Assembly: GCF_900113225.1 (NCBI RefSeq)
Contig: NZ_FOZE01000002.1
Coordinates: 1,364,001-1,428,000 of the forward strand
DNA length: 64,000 nt
Direction of reading: 5' to 3'
Source of the DNA: Mitsuaria sp. PDC51
GTDB lineage: Bacteria > Pseudomonadota > Gammaproteobacteria > Burkholderiales > Burkholderiaceae_C
Below are positions 18,205-26,433 of the stretch, one piece after another. The position numbers were made by a program, and so were the translations under genes. Below the pieces are notes generated by a model. It worked only from the letters and a program-made list of their open reading frames with translations, did not search any database and had not been told where the DNA came from. Each line of letters begins with the position of its first letter. The first letter of the stretch is position 1.

Positions 18205-19383
18205 ATGCTGCCCGCCGCCGATCCGGTCTCGCTGATCGCCGCACTGGTGGTGCTGTTCGGCATCGCCGCGGTGGTCTGGCTGATGATCGCCGCCGGCCTG
18301 CGCGAATCGCCCGGCGCCTGTGCCTGCCTGTCGGGCGCCAACGCGGCGCTGGGCGCTTCGTTCCTGCTCCACGAGGCGCTCGGGCTGGTGTCGCCGCAGC
18401 ATTACTGGTGGTCGGACCTGCTGTCGCTGATCGCCTTCGCGCTGATCCGGCTGGCGGTGCCGGTGGTGGGCGAGCGGCCCGCGCCCTGGCGCTCGGTCGG
18501 CGGCGCGACGATCGCCGTGGGCATCGTCGTCGCGCGCTTCACCGGCGGGCCGGACACGCTCGGGCACAAGCTGCTGATCTACGGCGCGATGGCGGCGCTG
18601 GCGGTGCTGGCGGCGGTCGATGCCTGGCGCCTGCTGCGCGCGCGCGGCCTGGCCCCGCGCGCGGCGCTGACGCTGGCCGCGCCGCTGATGGCGGTCGGCC
18701 TGCTGCTGCTGGCGCGGCCGGTGGAGGCGCTGCTCGCGCCGGGCCGCACCGCGGACATCGACGTTGCTTCCGACTTCAACATCGCCTGGTTGTGGGCGTC
18801 GCTGGTGCTGGCGCTGCTGATCAACGGCTGGATCGCCTTCCTGCTGCTGATGAAGCTGGTGCTGGAGATCCGCCGCCTCACCGAGCGCGACCCGCTGACC
18901 GACGCGCTGAACCGGCGCGCGCTGTCCGAGGCGGTCGATGCCGAGCACTCGCGCCAGATGCGCGGCCACGGCTACGCGCTGGTGCTGCTGGACATGGACC
19001 GCTTCAAGCAGCTCAACGACACGCTGGGGCATGCAGCCGGCGACGCGGCCTTGAAGGCACTGGTGCGGGTGCTGCGGCCCTGCCTGCGCGAGGTCGACCG
19101 CCTCGCGCGTCTGGGCGGCGAGGAGTTCTGCGTGCTGCTGCCCCACACCGGCATCGCGGGCGCGGCGCTGGTGGCGGAGCGCATGCGCGCGCTGCTGGCC
19201 GGACACGCCTTCGCCTGGGAAGGGCAGGCCTGGACGCTGACGGCCAGCTTCGGCATCGCGGAGTCCTCGGCCGCCGACGTCAGCGCCGCCGAGGTCCTGC
19301 GACGCGCCGACCAGGCGCTCTACCGCGCCAAGGCGCAGGGCCGCAACGTCGTACAGGCGGTGGAGCAGGAACCGGCGCGTTGA
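18205..19383 (+). CDS. Membrane diguanylate cyclase (GGDEF), second of a tandem pair
   Basis: This 392-aa protein is laid out like the preceding cyclase: several membrane segments (LIAALVVLFGIAAVVWLMIA onward, last one LALLINGWIAFLLLMKLV) and then a GGDEF domain. The domain contains RDPLTDALNRRALSEAV, LLDMDRFKQLNDTLGHAAGD, an I-site REVD and the active loop GGEEF, with DQALYRAKAQGRN at the end. It should make c-di-GMP. The open frame extends upstream over the previous gene, but MLPAADPVSL at 18205 is the first sensible start. It converges with the restriction gene. Confidence 0.9.
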   Translation: MLPAADPVSLIAALVVLFGIAAVVWLMIAAGLRESPGACACLSGANAALGASFLLHEALGLVSPQHYWWSDLLSLIAFALIRLAVPVVGERPAPWRSVGGATIAVGIVVARFTGGPDTLGHKLLIYGAMAALAVLAAVDAWRLLRARGLAPRAALTLAAPLMAVGLLLLARPVEALLAPGRTADIDVASDFNIAWLWASLVLALLINGWIAFLLLMKLVLEIRRLTERDPLTDALNRRALSEAVDAEHSRQMRGHGYALVLLDMDRFKQLNDTLGHAAGDAALKALVRVLRPCLREVDRLARLGGEEFCVLLPHTGIAGAALVAERMRALLAGHAFAWEGQAWTLTASFGIAESSAADVSAAEVLRRADQALYRAKAQGRNVVQAVEQEPAR

Positions 19384-19390
19384 TGGCGCG

Positions 19391-20125
19391 TCACGATGCG
19401 CGCTTTAGCTTGCCGTCGTCGAACTCGTAGAAGTCGGGGTTGCGTTGTGCAACTAGCTTCAGAAGATCATCCAGGACATCGCTGAGCGGAACCTCTTCTT
19501 TCGGTGCACCGACGGCGAACGCTCGCAACCCAACATTCATGGGAGAGGCATCAAGCAGGATCAAGTAGAACCGCTCAAACTGCTCTTCGCGACCCGCCGG
19601 ATCACTACGCCCTGAAAACAACTGAAGGCGAGCGTGTGCATTCAGGAAGGTCGACCGGCGCTGAAGCGTCCCGTCGTGCTCGGCACCATGATCCAGAAAG
19701 AAGAAGCCGGCGAGCACCGCATAGGGAAAACGTCGATGCAACGTGACAGCTTCCATCAGCATGTCGCCGCGCCGATTGATCAGATTCTTCTGGTAGTTCT
19801 TCGTTCTACTGTCCCTGAAATTGATCGTCTTGACGGAGACAGCACAGAGCAGACCCGACTCTTCCGTCGCCCACGTGACGTCAACCTTCTTGGCGCCGAG
19901 GCCCCCAGCCATGCGTCGCTCTGCGCCGGAGTCACCCGATTTGTCAGAGGCATATGGGCGAGCTTCCTTCAGCCCTCGATGACGCAGCTCATCTGCAATT
20001 GCCAACGCCACTTGCTGAGACACCAGCTCGCTATAGCGCTTCTTGGACTCCTGCTTCGCGTCATCCGTTGGCTTCTCAGGCAATTGCCGCAACGCAGCGG
20101 CGAGCACGTCATCGATCCGAGCCAT
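19391..20125 (-). CDS. Probable type II restriction endonuclease of an R-M cassette
   Basis: This 244-aa protein is encoded downstream of, and overlaps by 17 nt, a gamma-type adenine methyltransferase gene; this pairing is the main reason for the call. A possible PD-(D/E)XK core is visible: VDVTWATEESGLLCAVSVKT, with Asp and Lys in place but Ser where Glu or Asp usually stands, then a helix with KNYQKNLINRRGDMLMEAV. A GGGAA site precedes the ATG at 20125. Base composition is unlike the neighbours: the line at 19441-19500 is 50% G+C, whereas 19321-19380 is 72%. Recognition sequence unknown. It could instead be another cassette nuclease. Confidence 0.7.
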   Translation of the reverse strand: MARIDDVLAAALRQLPEKPTDDAKQESKKRYSELVSQQVALAIADELRHRGLKEARPYASDKSGDSGAERRMAGGLGAKKVDVTWATEESGLLCAVSVKTINFRDSRTKNYQKNLINRRGDMLMEAVTLHRRFPYAVLAGFFFLDHGAEHDGTLQRRSTFLNAHARLQLFSGRSDPAGREEQFERFYLILLDASPMNVGLRAFAVGAPKEEVPLSDVLDDLLKLVAQRNPDFYEFDDGKLKRAS

Positions 20126-21779
20126 TCTTTCCCTTCCCCCTGGTAAGGCGTCGCTGCACCAAGGTCGCCCTAGCCTCACGGATTGCCTTCAGACGCGATT
20201 CGGTCCAACCTAGTCGTTTTCGGAGGAAGACATCGTCAACGACTGAGGCGGCCGCCTCGACTTCGTTGCGCTCCAGTAGCGAGTTCACGCAATCTTGGAC
20301 GCTCTTCAATGGATCCGCCATTGCTTCCAGGGCTGCATGTGAGGGCAGCGGAATCTTTCCTGCTTCCGTGGGCTCGTGTTTGAGCATGCCGCCACCATAA
20401 GCGCGCCCTACGATCTCTGAGCCAAGCAACGTAAGGCTATTGAGCATCGCCAGCGGAAGCAGCTCCTGGCCAAGCTTGCGCCGAGTAGCTTCCAGCTTGA
20501 CTCCGTAGATCGAGTTGAGCAGTTGTATGCCTGCTCCGTTCCGCACCAGACGCGGACGATCATGATTCATGTAAGGCATCAGCAGATCGGGCTTGGCCAC
20601 GACCGGCACGACCCACCATGGCTCTCGCACCCGACACTTGTAGGCGTTGTGTACCCCAAGGGATTCGCCGTACGCAATGTAGTCGCGAGCCGCCTTCGAA
20701 GGCTCAGATCCAGGCTTGAAGAGATAGCAGCGCTCTCCGCCCTTGACCATGCTTCGCCAAGCCTGCGCAGAGAAGTTCAATCCCCGCAAATGGCGTGCGC
20801 CCGGCGGCGATATCTTCATGAGCTCAGCGGATCCCAACTTCATCCGCTCGACGTCAACTTCGCTCAGGGTAAAGAAGTCATTGTTGCCTGTGACCGCTCC
20901 AAGATAGGTAGAGCCCCATGCCGACATCGTCTCGATGTCAGCACTGCCTACTGCCTCGTCATACAGGCGATAGGCGTCGGTTGAAAGCAGTGCTCCCGTC
21001 CACTTGTCGTCGGTCGCCGGTTTGAACTTCAACCACTGTGCAGGAAGTTTGGTCGCCAAGTCAGCCGCAGAGCGCGCTTGAAAGACTTCAAATGATTGAG
21101 CGCCGCCACTGCCTTCCGCGAGCAAAAGCACTACATCCTCTAGGACACCAGGAAAGACAAGTGTTTCAAACAACACGAGCCTGACGCTTGCGAAGCGATC
21201 GAGCAGAAAACGTCGAATCTGGGTTGCGTACTTGACCGACAGTAGCTCAGCGGGAATGACAAGCGCCAGTCGGCCTTCAGGCCGGAGAAACGCAGATGCA
21301 TGGACCGTAAACGCAGCCCACGAGCTCGCCAACTGCGTCAGGCGCACTCCCTGCCGTAGCGCTGCCTGTAGAGACGCCGCGCGCGATGCCCCACCGAACT
21401 GTTGGTACCGCACGTAGGGTGGATTGCCAACAACTGCGTCGAAACTGGGGGACGCAGACTTCAAAAAGAAGTCACCCACGTCGGTCTTCGCTCCAAAGCC
21501 CTCGCGCGCGAGGACTTTCTGCGCTTCTTCGACAGACGCCTGGTGAATGTCTCCCGCCTCCAATTGCTGACTGATTGCACGCTTTGTCGCTCCCAAGGCA
21601 TGGAGACGTCGCGCAGCAGGCAGAAGAAAGGCTGCCTCCCCACACGAAGGCTCCAACACTGCGTCGCCTTTGGAGCGCACGGCCCAGTCGACCATGAAGC
21701 GTGCGATCTCAGGAGGCGTGAAGAAGGCTCCACGAGCCTTTCGATCCTCCAGCCCATCCAGACTCAATTGCTGTAACAC
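20109..21779 (-). CDS. Type II DNA adenine (N6) methyltransferase, gamma class (Eco57I/HsdM-like fold)
   Basis: This 556-aa enzyme should methylate adenine in a specific site and protect the DNA from the adjacent nuclease. The N-terminus has the usual TxxxF/P entry (KARGAFFTPPEIARFMVDWA), the AdoMet motif I VLEPSCGEAAFLL and the catalytic motif IV FDAVVGNPPYVRY (NPPY). The second half is a target-recognition region with no obvious split into repeats. Motif order (I before IV, TRD last) is that of gamma-class enzymes. Like the nuclease, the gene is far less GC-rich than its surroundings. No C-protein or Vsr gene is visible beside it. Confidence 0.9.
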   Translation of the reverse strand: MLQQLSLDGLEDRKARGAFFTPPEIARFMVDWAVRSKGDAVLEPSCGEAAFLLPAARRLHALGATKRAISQQLEAGDIHQASVEEAQKVLAREGFGAKTDVGDFFLKSASPSFDAVVGNPPYVRYQQFGGASRAASLQAALRQGVRLTQLASSWAAFTVHASAFLRPEGRLALVIPAELLSVKYATQIRRFLLDRFASVRLVLFETLVFPGVLEDVVLLLAEGSGGAQSFEVFQARSAADLATKLPAQWLKFKPATDDKWTGALLSTDAYRLYDEAVGSADIETMSAWGSTYLGAVTGNNDFFTLSEVDVERMKLGSAELMKISPPGARHLRGLNFSAQAWRSMVKGGERCYLFKPGSEPSKAARDYIAYGESLGVHNAYKCRVREPWWVVPVVAKPDLLMPYMNHDRPRLVRNGAGIQLLNSIYGVKLEATRRKLGQELLPLAMLNSLTLLGSEIVGRAYGGGMLKHEPTEAGKIPLPSHAALEAMADPLKSVQDCVNSLLERNEVEAAASVVDDVFLRKRLGWTESRLKAIREARATLVQRRLTRGKGKNGSDR

Positions 21780-22137
21780 GCTTCCGCCCCTCGCCTTGCA
21801 TCGAGCGACGCATCATCCCGATGCGGAGCGCCCCTTGAAAGCTGTGGATATTAACAGTGGCCTCTGAAACGCCCCGGCGCTGAGAGGCGATTTCAGCGAA
21901 GAGACAACAAACTTGACGGTCAGCGTGGCATCAGGTCAGCGGCATCAGAATCAGCAGCGCCGCCAGTCAGCCCCCTCCGCCCGGCGGCCTTCCAGGGATC
22001 TGTTGGCTCTGCTGCGCCGAGCGCAGCTCGAGTGGAAGCCGTAAGAGAACTCGCCCGCGCCGAAGGTGTTGTACGCACCTTCGGTTCTCCGGCCTTCGCG
22101 GATCCGGCATTCGCCGTGGCGGCATTCCCAGCCATGG
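21780..22137. other. Intergenic stretch upstream of the methyltransferase gene (358 bp)
   Basis: No gene could be supported. The right-hand part returns to high G+C, so one boundary of the low-GC cassette probably lies here, near 21890-21940. A hairpin at 22060-22084 is listed separately. The left part (for example GATATTAACAG near 21848-21858) is AT-rich and is the likely place for the methyltransferase promoter. No attachment site or terminal inverted repeat was found by eye. Confidence 0.5.
22060..22084 (-). terminator. Hairpin downstream of the siderophore receptor gene, possible terminator
   Basis: A perfect 9-bp stem (CCGAAGGTG / CACCTTCGG) with a 7-nt loop lies 54 nt after the receptor stop codon. 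There is no T-run, so if it ends transcription it probably does so weakly or with Rho. Confidence 0.4.
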
Positions 22138-24408
22138 TCAGAAGCGGCCGCGCACGCTCAGCATCACGCTGCGCGGATCGCCGTAGTTGGGATAGTCCAG
22201 GTTGGTCCAGTAGGTCTTGTCGAGCGCATTGCGGATCGACAGGCCCAGGCTGAAGCGCTCGTTGAGCTGGTAGGTCGCATGCAGGTTCAGCAGCGCATAG
22301 GCGCCCTGGGTGACGGTGGTCGTGCCCAGGGTCGGATGCGCGATGCCGTAGCCGGTGACGGTGCTCTGGTAGTTCACGCCGCCGCCGACGCTCAGCCGCT
22401 CCCAGGCGCCGCCGAAGCGGTAGCTGGTGCTCAGCTGCAGCGTGTGGCGCGGCAGGTTCGCGTAGATCAGGTCCAGCGCGTGGCGGGTGATGCGCGTGTT
22501 GGCGTAACCGGCGCTCAGCGTCCAGCCCGGCGCGATCTGGCCGGCGACGTCGACTTCGAAGCCCCGCGTGCGGGTGCCGTTCACGCCGACGTAGGCGGAG
22601 CTGCCGTCCGGCAGCGAGCCCTCCGGCACCGCGACGTCGCGCACCGCGTAGTTGTCCTGCTTGGCCTCGAAGACCGCGGCCGACATCGCCAGGCGCTTGT
22701 CGAGAAACTCGCCCTTGATGCCGAACTCGGTGTTGCTGCCGCGGATCGGCGAGAGCAGGTTGTCGTTGCGGTCCTTGTAGTTCTGCGGCTTGAACAGATC
22801 GGTGTAGCTCGCATAGAGCGACAGCGCATCGCTCAGGTCGTAGACGATGCCCACATACGGCGAGACCTCGTTGCTGACCTTGTAGGCGCCGGTCGTGCCG
22901 GTGTAGGTGCCCGCCGTGTTGAAGGCGTCGGTGGCGGTCTTCCAGTAGCTCAGCCGCGCGCCGGTCACCAGCGACAGCGGCTCCAGCAGCTTCCATCGGC
23001 CCATCGCGAAGAGGCCGCTCTGCTCGGTCTCGGCGACGCGCTTGGCGCCGGTGGCGCTGAAGGTCGGCGCCGGCGCGCTGCCATCCCAGCTGCGGATGTC
23101 GGGGATGGCGTAGCTCCAGGCGGCCACCGAGGTGAGCGTGGGCGTGACGGTCGTGGTCTTCACGCCGTTGGCGCCGATCACCAGGTCATGCTTGCGGCCG
23201 AACAGCGACAGCGTGCCCGCGGCGTAGACGTCCAGGCTGTCGCGACGCTCCCAGCTCTTGCCAACGGCCGCCAGCAGCTTCAGCCCGGCGCCGGTGACCG
23301 GGTCCGGATAACCGCTGGCGTAGGTGGCCAGCCGGAAGGTGTCGCCTTCGCTGTGGTTGGCGATGGCCTTGAGCGTCCAGTCGTCGCCGAGCTTCTGCTC
23401 CAGCTGCGCGTAGAAGGTGCCGTTCTGGCGCGACCAGCGGGTCCAGGACGGCGAGAAGCTCGTCTCGCGCGGCAGGCCCGCGAGCGAGCCGTCCGAGGCA
23501 AAGCGCGGGATCGTGCCCCAGATCGGGCCCTGCGGCACGTTGTTCTGGTCCTGGTAGCCGAGCGTGACGGTGGTGCTGGCGCCCAGGTCGGCCTCGATGG
23601 TGGCCATGAAGGCCGTCTTGGTCTCGCTGTGGCGCTGGCGGAAGCCGTCACGCTCCTGCGCCGCCGCGATGAGGCGCGCGCGCACGCGGCCGTCCTGGGT
23701 CAGCGGCGTGTTGACGTCGGCCTCGATGCGGTGGAAGTCGTCGGTGCCCATCACCAGCCCGCCGTAGGCGGAGAAGGCCTTCTCGGGCCGCTTGCGGATC
23801 ATGTTGACGGTCGCGGACGGGACGCCCGCGCCGGTGGTCAGCCCGTTGGCGCCGCGCACGACATCGATGCGCGAGTAGAAGACGGTGTCGAACTCCTGCT
23901 GCGTGTTGCCGCTGTAGGTGGGAATGCCGTCGATCTGGAAATCGGTGATCTGGAATCCGCGCGCGAAGTACAGCGGGCGCTGCGTGTCGTAGAAGGACAC
24001 GTTCACGCCGGTGATGTTCTGCATCACGTCGTTGATGCTGATCAGCGTCTCGTTCTCGAGCCGGCTCGCGTCGATGCTGCTCATCGACTGCGGCGTCTCG
24101 CGCGCGCTCAGCGGCAGGCGCGTGCTGGCGCCCTCGAGCTTCTTGCGCGCGGCGCTGATGGTCACGCGGTCCAGCGCGTTGCGGCGACCGGCGCGCGGGC
24201 CGTCTTCGGCCGCGGATGAGGACGACGGCTCCGCCGCGTCGGGGGCGATCGCGACGGCGGCGTCCGCGGAGACGGTGGACCCGGCGGGTTCAGCCGCCGG
24301 CGCGTCGGCGGCGCGGACGGCCAGGGGGTGGGACTCGGCCAGTGCCAGGCCGGTGGACATCAGCAGCGCGACGGCGGCCGCGATGGGGGACAGGGAAGAA
24401 CGCGACAT
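22138..24408 (-). CDS. TonB-dependent siderophore receptor (FhuE/FoxA-like)
   Basis: This 756-aa outer-membrane receptor takes up a ferric siderophore using TonB energy. The signal peptide is MSRSSLSPIAAAVALLMSTG through LALA. A spacer of about 60 residues rich in A, D and E precedes the plug domain (TRLPLSARETPQSMSSIDAS, then SINDVMQNITGVNV, RPLYFARGFQITDFQIDGIP and IDVVRGANGLTTGAGVPSAT). A 22-strand barrel follows and the protein ends in MLSVRGRF, with the terminal aromatic residue typical of barrel proteins. The frame extends 16 codons upstream of the chosen start but that part would break the signal peptide. No biosynthesis genes are adjacent, so it may use a foreign siderophore. A Fur-like palindrome lies about 200 nt upstream. 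Confidence 0.94.
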   Translation of the reverse strand: MSRSSLSPIAAAVALLMSTGLALAESHPLAVRAADAPAAEPAGSTVSADAAVAIAPDAAEPSSSSAAEDGPRAGRRNALDRVTISAARKKLEGASTRLPLSARETPQSMSSIDASRLENETLISINDVMQNITGVNVSFYDTQRPLYFARGFQITDFQIDGIPTYSGNTQQEFDTVFYSRIDVVRGANGLTTGAGVPSATVNMIRKRPEKAFSAYGGLVMGTDDFHRIEADVNTPLTQDGRVRARLIAAAQERDGFRQRHSETKTAFMATIEADLGASTTVTLGYQDQNNVPQGPIWGTIPRFASDGSLAGLPRETSFSPSWTRWSRQNGTFYAQLEQKLGDDWTLKAIANHSEGDTFRLATYASGYPDPVTGAGLKLLAAVGKSWERRDSLDVYAAGTLSLFGRKHDLVIGANGVKTTTVTPTLTSVAAWSYAIPDIRSWDGSAPAPTFSATGAKRVAETEQSGLFAMGRWKLLEPLSLVTGARLSYWKTATDAFNTAGTYTGTTGAYKVSNEVSPYVGIVYDLSDALSLYASYTDLFKPQNYKDRNDNLLSPIRGSNTEFGIKGEFLDKRLAMSAAVFEAKQDNYAVRDVAVPEGSLPDGSSAYVGVNGTRTRGFEVDVAGQIAPGWTLSAGYANTRITRHALDLIYANLPRHTLQLSTSYRFGGAWERLSVGGGVNYQSTVTGYGIAHPTLGTTTVTQGAYALLNLHATYQLNERFSLGLSIRNALDKTYWTNLDYPNYGDPRSVMLSVRGRF

Positions 24409-24605
24409 GGGAAAGAGCAGCAGCAGGCGGGCGCAAGCCCGCACACCGGCGCGCACGGGCGCACCGGCCCCGAAGGGAGGTGGAGGGGATGGGCTTGCGG
24501 GTCCGGCTCCGGCATCGCGCGGGGCGCGCGACCAAGGTCGCGGGGCGCGGTGGAGCGTGGGAATCAGGCTGGCGCGAGGCTCAACCGCGCCGGTTTACCG
24601 GCCAG

Positions 24606-24622
24606 ATGAGAACTCTTCTCAT
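24606..24622 (-). promoter_or_regulatory. Fur-box-like palindrome at the receptor promoter
   Basis: A perfect inverted repeat (ATGAGAA, three bases, TTCTCAT) has the shape of a Fur site. On the minus strand it directly follows and overlaps a good -10 element, TACAAT (24621-24626), so bound Fur would block the start site. No convincing -35 is seen. The start would give a leader of about 200 nt before the receptor ATG. Confidence 0.72.
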
Positions 24623-24676
24623 TGTAGAAACAGGCGCGGAGGCGCCACAGGCAAAGCCTGCCCCTGTGTGCGGTCT

Positions 24677-26365
24677 TCAGGCCAGCGCGACGCGGTTGCG
24701 CCCCAGGTGCTTGGCCCGCTCGACCGCAGCGTTGGCGCGCGCGATCAGCAGGTCGGTCGCATAGGGCGGCGCGTTTGCCAGGCCCATGCTGAGGGTCACG
24801 TCCAGGCCCGCCGCGAGCTGGTGCCAGGGATGCACCGACACGCTGGCGCGGATGCGCTCGCAGACCTCGAAGGCGCGGTCCGCCACGGTGTCGGGGAAGA
24901 CCACCAGGAACTCCTCGCCGCTCCAGCGCAGCAGCAGGTCGGAGCCGCGCGTGTTCTCGCGCAGCAGCTGCGCCAGTTCCTGCAGCACGCGGTCGCCGGT
25001 CTCGTGGCCATGCCGCTCGTTGATGTTGCGCAGGCCGTCGGCGTCGATCAGGGCGACCGTCAGCGGCCGCGCTTCCTGCTCCGCCGCGCGCAGCAGCGGC
25101 GGCATGCGGGCCTCCAGGCAGCGGCGGTTGCCCAGCCCGGTGAGCGGATCCTTGAACTCGGCCGTGTCGCGCGTGTCGCCGCTCGTCGCGCCGCTGGCGA
25201 ATTCCGCTTCCATCCGCGAGACGAAGTACTGCGACTGCGCCATCAGCTGCCCGACCGCGCGGCGTCGCTCCAGCGTGCGCGCCTGCTCCAGGTGGAACAG
25301 CGACGGCCCGAGCAGCGCCAGCGCCCGGGCCGCGCGGTAGCTGGCGTGATGCAGACGCAGGCTCAGGAACAGCGGCACCTGCGAAGGCGCGGCGGGCGCG
25401 GTCGCTGCGGCGTGCGGATCGGCACCGGCGTTCGCGCCGAGCGCCACCGTCTCCTCATGCAGCGCCTGCAGCTGCTGCCACGCGGCGCTGGACTGGCCGC
25501 GCGCCAGTTGCAGCTCGGCCAGCATGCAGCGCAGGCGCCAGTCGAGCAGGCGGAAGCCGGCGCGCTGGCTGTCGTCGCGGGCCTCGGTCAGCAGCGGCTC
25601 GGCTTCGTCGAGGCGGCCCATCAGCAGCAGCACCTCGCCGAAGTTGGAGGCGGTCAGCGCGATGCCGTAGCGGTCGCCGAGTTGCAGCGAATGCGGGCGC
25701 GCCTCGCGGGCGAGTTCCAGCGCGCGCTCGAGCGTGCGGGGCGCCTGCTCCGGCGCGGCGCCGTCGCGCTGCAGGTGGTACGCGCCGAGCGCGACGGTGC
25801 ACAGGTTGGTCAGCGTGACCACGCGCTCGTAGGGCGTGGGGTTGGTGCGCAGCAGGCCGGCCGCCTCGCTCATCAGGCGCTCGGCCTGCCACGGGTCGCC
25901 CATGCGCTCGAAGCAGGCGCCCAGGCCGTTCAGCGCGACGGCATGCAGCCGCAGGTCACCCAGCTCGCCGGCGAGCTTGAGCGCCTCATGCGCGCAGGCC
26001 AGGCCTTGCTCGTAGGCGCCGAGCTCACAGGCGGCCAGGCTCATCCAGCGCAGCAGTTCGCAGGCGGCGGGACTGGCGCCAAGCGGCCGCATCAATCGCA
26101 ATGCGCGCTCGCCGACGTCCAGCATGCCCGGCAGGTCGCCCATGCGCAGGCGGAAGAAGCTGCGCAGCTTGCCGGCTTCGGCCTGCTCGTTGATGAAGCC
26201 TTCGGCATCGGCGCGATGCCAGACGGCATCGGCCAGCGCGAGGCCGTCGTCCAGGCGCGCCTGCTGCTGCGCGAGACGGGCGCGCGCCAGCAGCTCGCTC
26301 AGCGGCACGCCGTCGAGGGCTGCCGGGGACATCGGATCGGAGGAGGGATCGCCGCTCGGAAACAT
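24677..26365 (-). CDS. Cytoplasmic TPR-like/GGDEF diguanylate cyclase
   Basis: This 562-aa soluble protein has no membrane segments. Residues about 20-380 are helical repeats of TPR/MalT-like character (EQAEAGKLRSFFRLRMGDLP, LHAVALNGLGACFERMGD, GIALTASNFGEVLLLMGRLD), a fold used to sense ligands or proteins. A coiled stretch then leads to a GGDEF domain: KDPLTGLGNRRCLEARMPPL, then DADGLRNINERHGHETGD and the active loop SGEEF at 482-486, with an RGSD I-site just before. The DADGL and SGEEF variants are tolerated in active cyclases but activity needs testing. An internal ATG (MSPAAL at 26332) is an alternative start. Confidence 0.88.
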   Translation of the reverse strand: MFPSGDPSSDPMSPAALDGVPLSELLARARLAQQQARLDDGLALADAVWHRADAEGFINEQAEAGKLRSFFRLRMGDLPGMLDVGERALRLMRPLGASPAACELLRWMSLAACELGAYEQGLACAHEALKLAGELGDLRLHAVALNGLGACFERMGDPWQAERLMSEAAGLLRTNPTPYERVVTLTNLCTVALGAYHLQRDGAAPEQAPRTLERALELAREARPHSLQLGDRYGIALTASNFGEVLLLMGRLDEAEPLLTEARDDSQRAGFRLLDWRLRCMLAELQLARGQSSAAWQQLQALHEETVALGANAGADPHAAATAPAAPSQVPLFLSLRLHHASYRAARALALLGPSLFHLEQARTLERRRAVGQLMAQSQYFVSRMEAEFASGATSGDTRDTAEFKDPLTGLGNRRCLEARMPPLLRAAEQEARPLTVALIDADGLRNINERHGHETGDRVLQELAQLLRENTRGSDLLLRWSGEEFLVVFPDTVADRAFEVCERIRASVSVHPWHQLAAGLDVTLSMGLANAPPYATDLLIARANAAVERAKHLGRNRVALA

Positions 26366-26433
26366 CCGGCAAGCGTAGCCGATCGGGCGGCGCGCTCACC
26401 ACCGGCCCAGCGGCGATGGCAGTCCCGACCCGT

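Noticed and set aside
19384-22137. Insertion sequence or integrative element around the R-M cassette
   Set aside because: No transposase or integrase gene, and no terminal inverted or direct repeats were found by eye. The G+C drop alone supports transfer but not the mechanism.
21920-22996. 358-aa minus-strand frame covering the gap beside the methyltransferase gene
   Set aside because: Its start lies inside the siderophore receptor gene in another frame and it has no domain. Not a real gene.
22066-24219. 717-aa plus-strand reading frame opposite the siderophore receptor
   Set aside because: It is rich in R, A, G and H with no domain, and is the shadow of a clear TonB receptor on the other strand. 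High G+C keeps such frames open.
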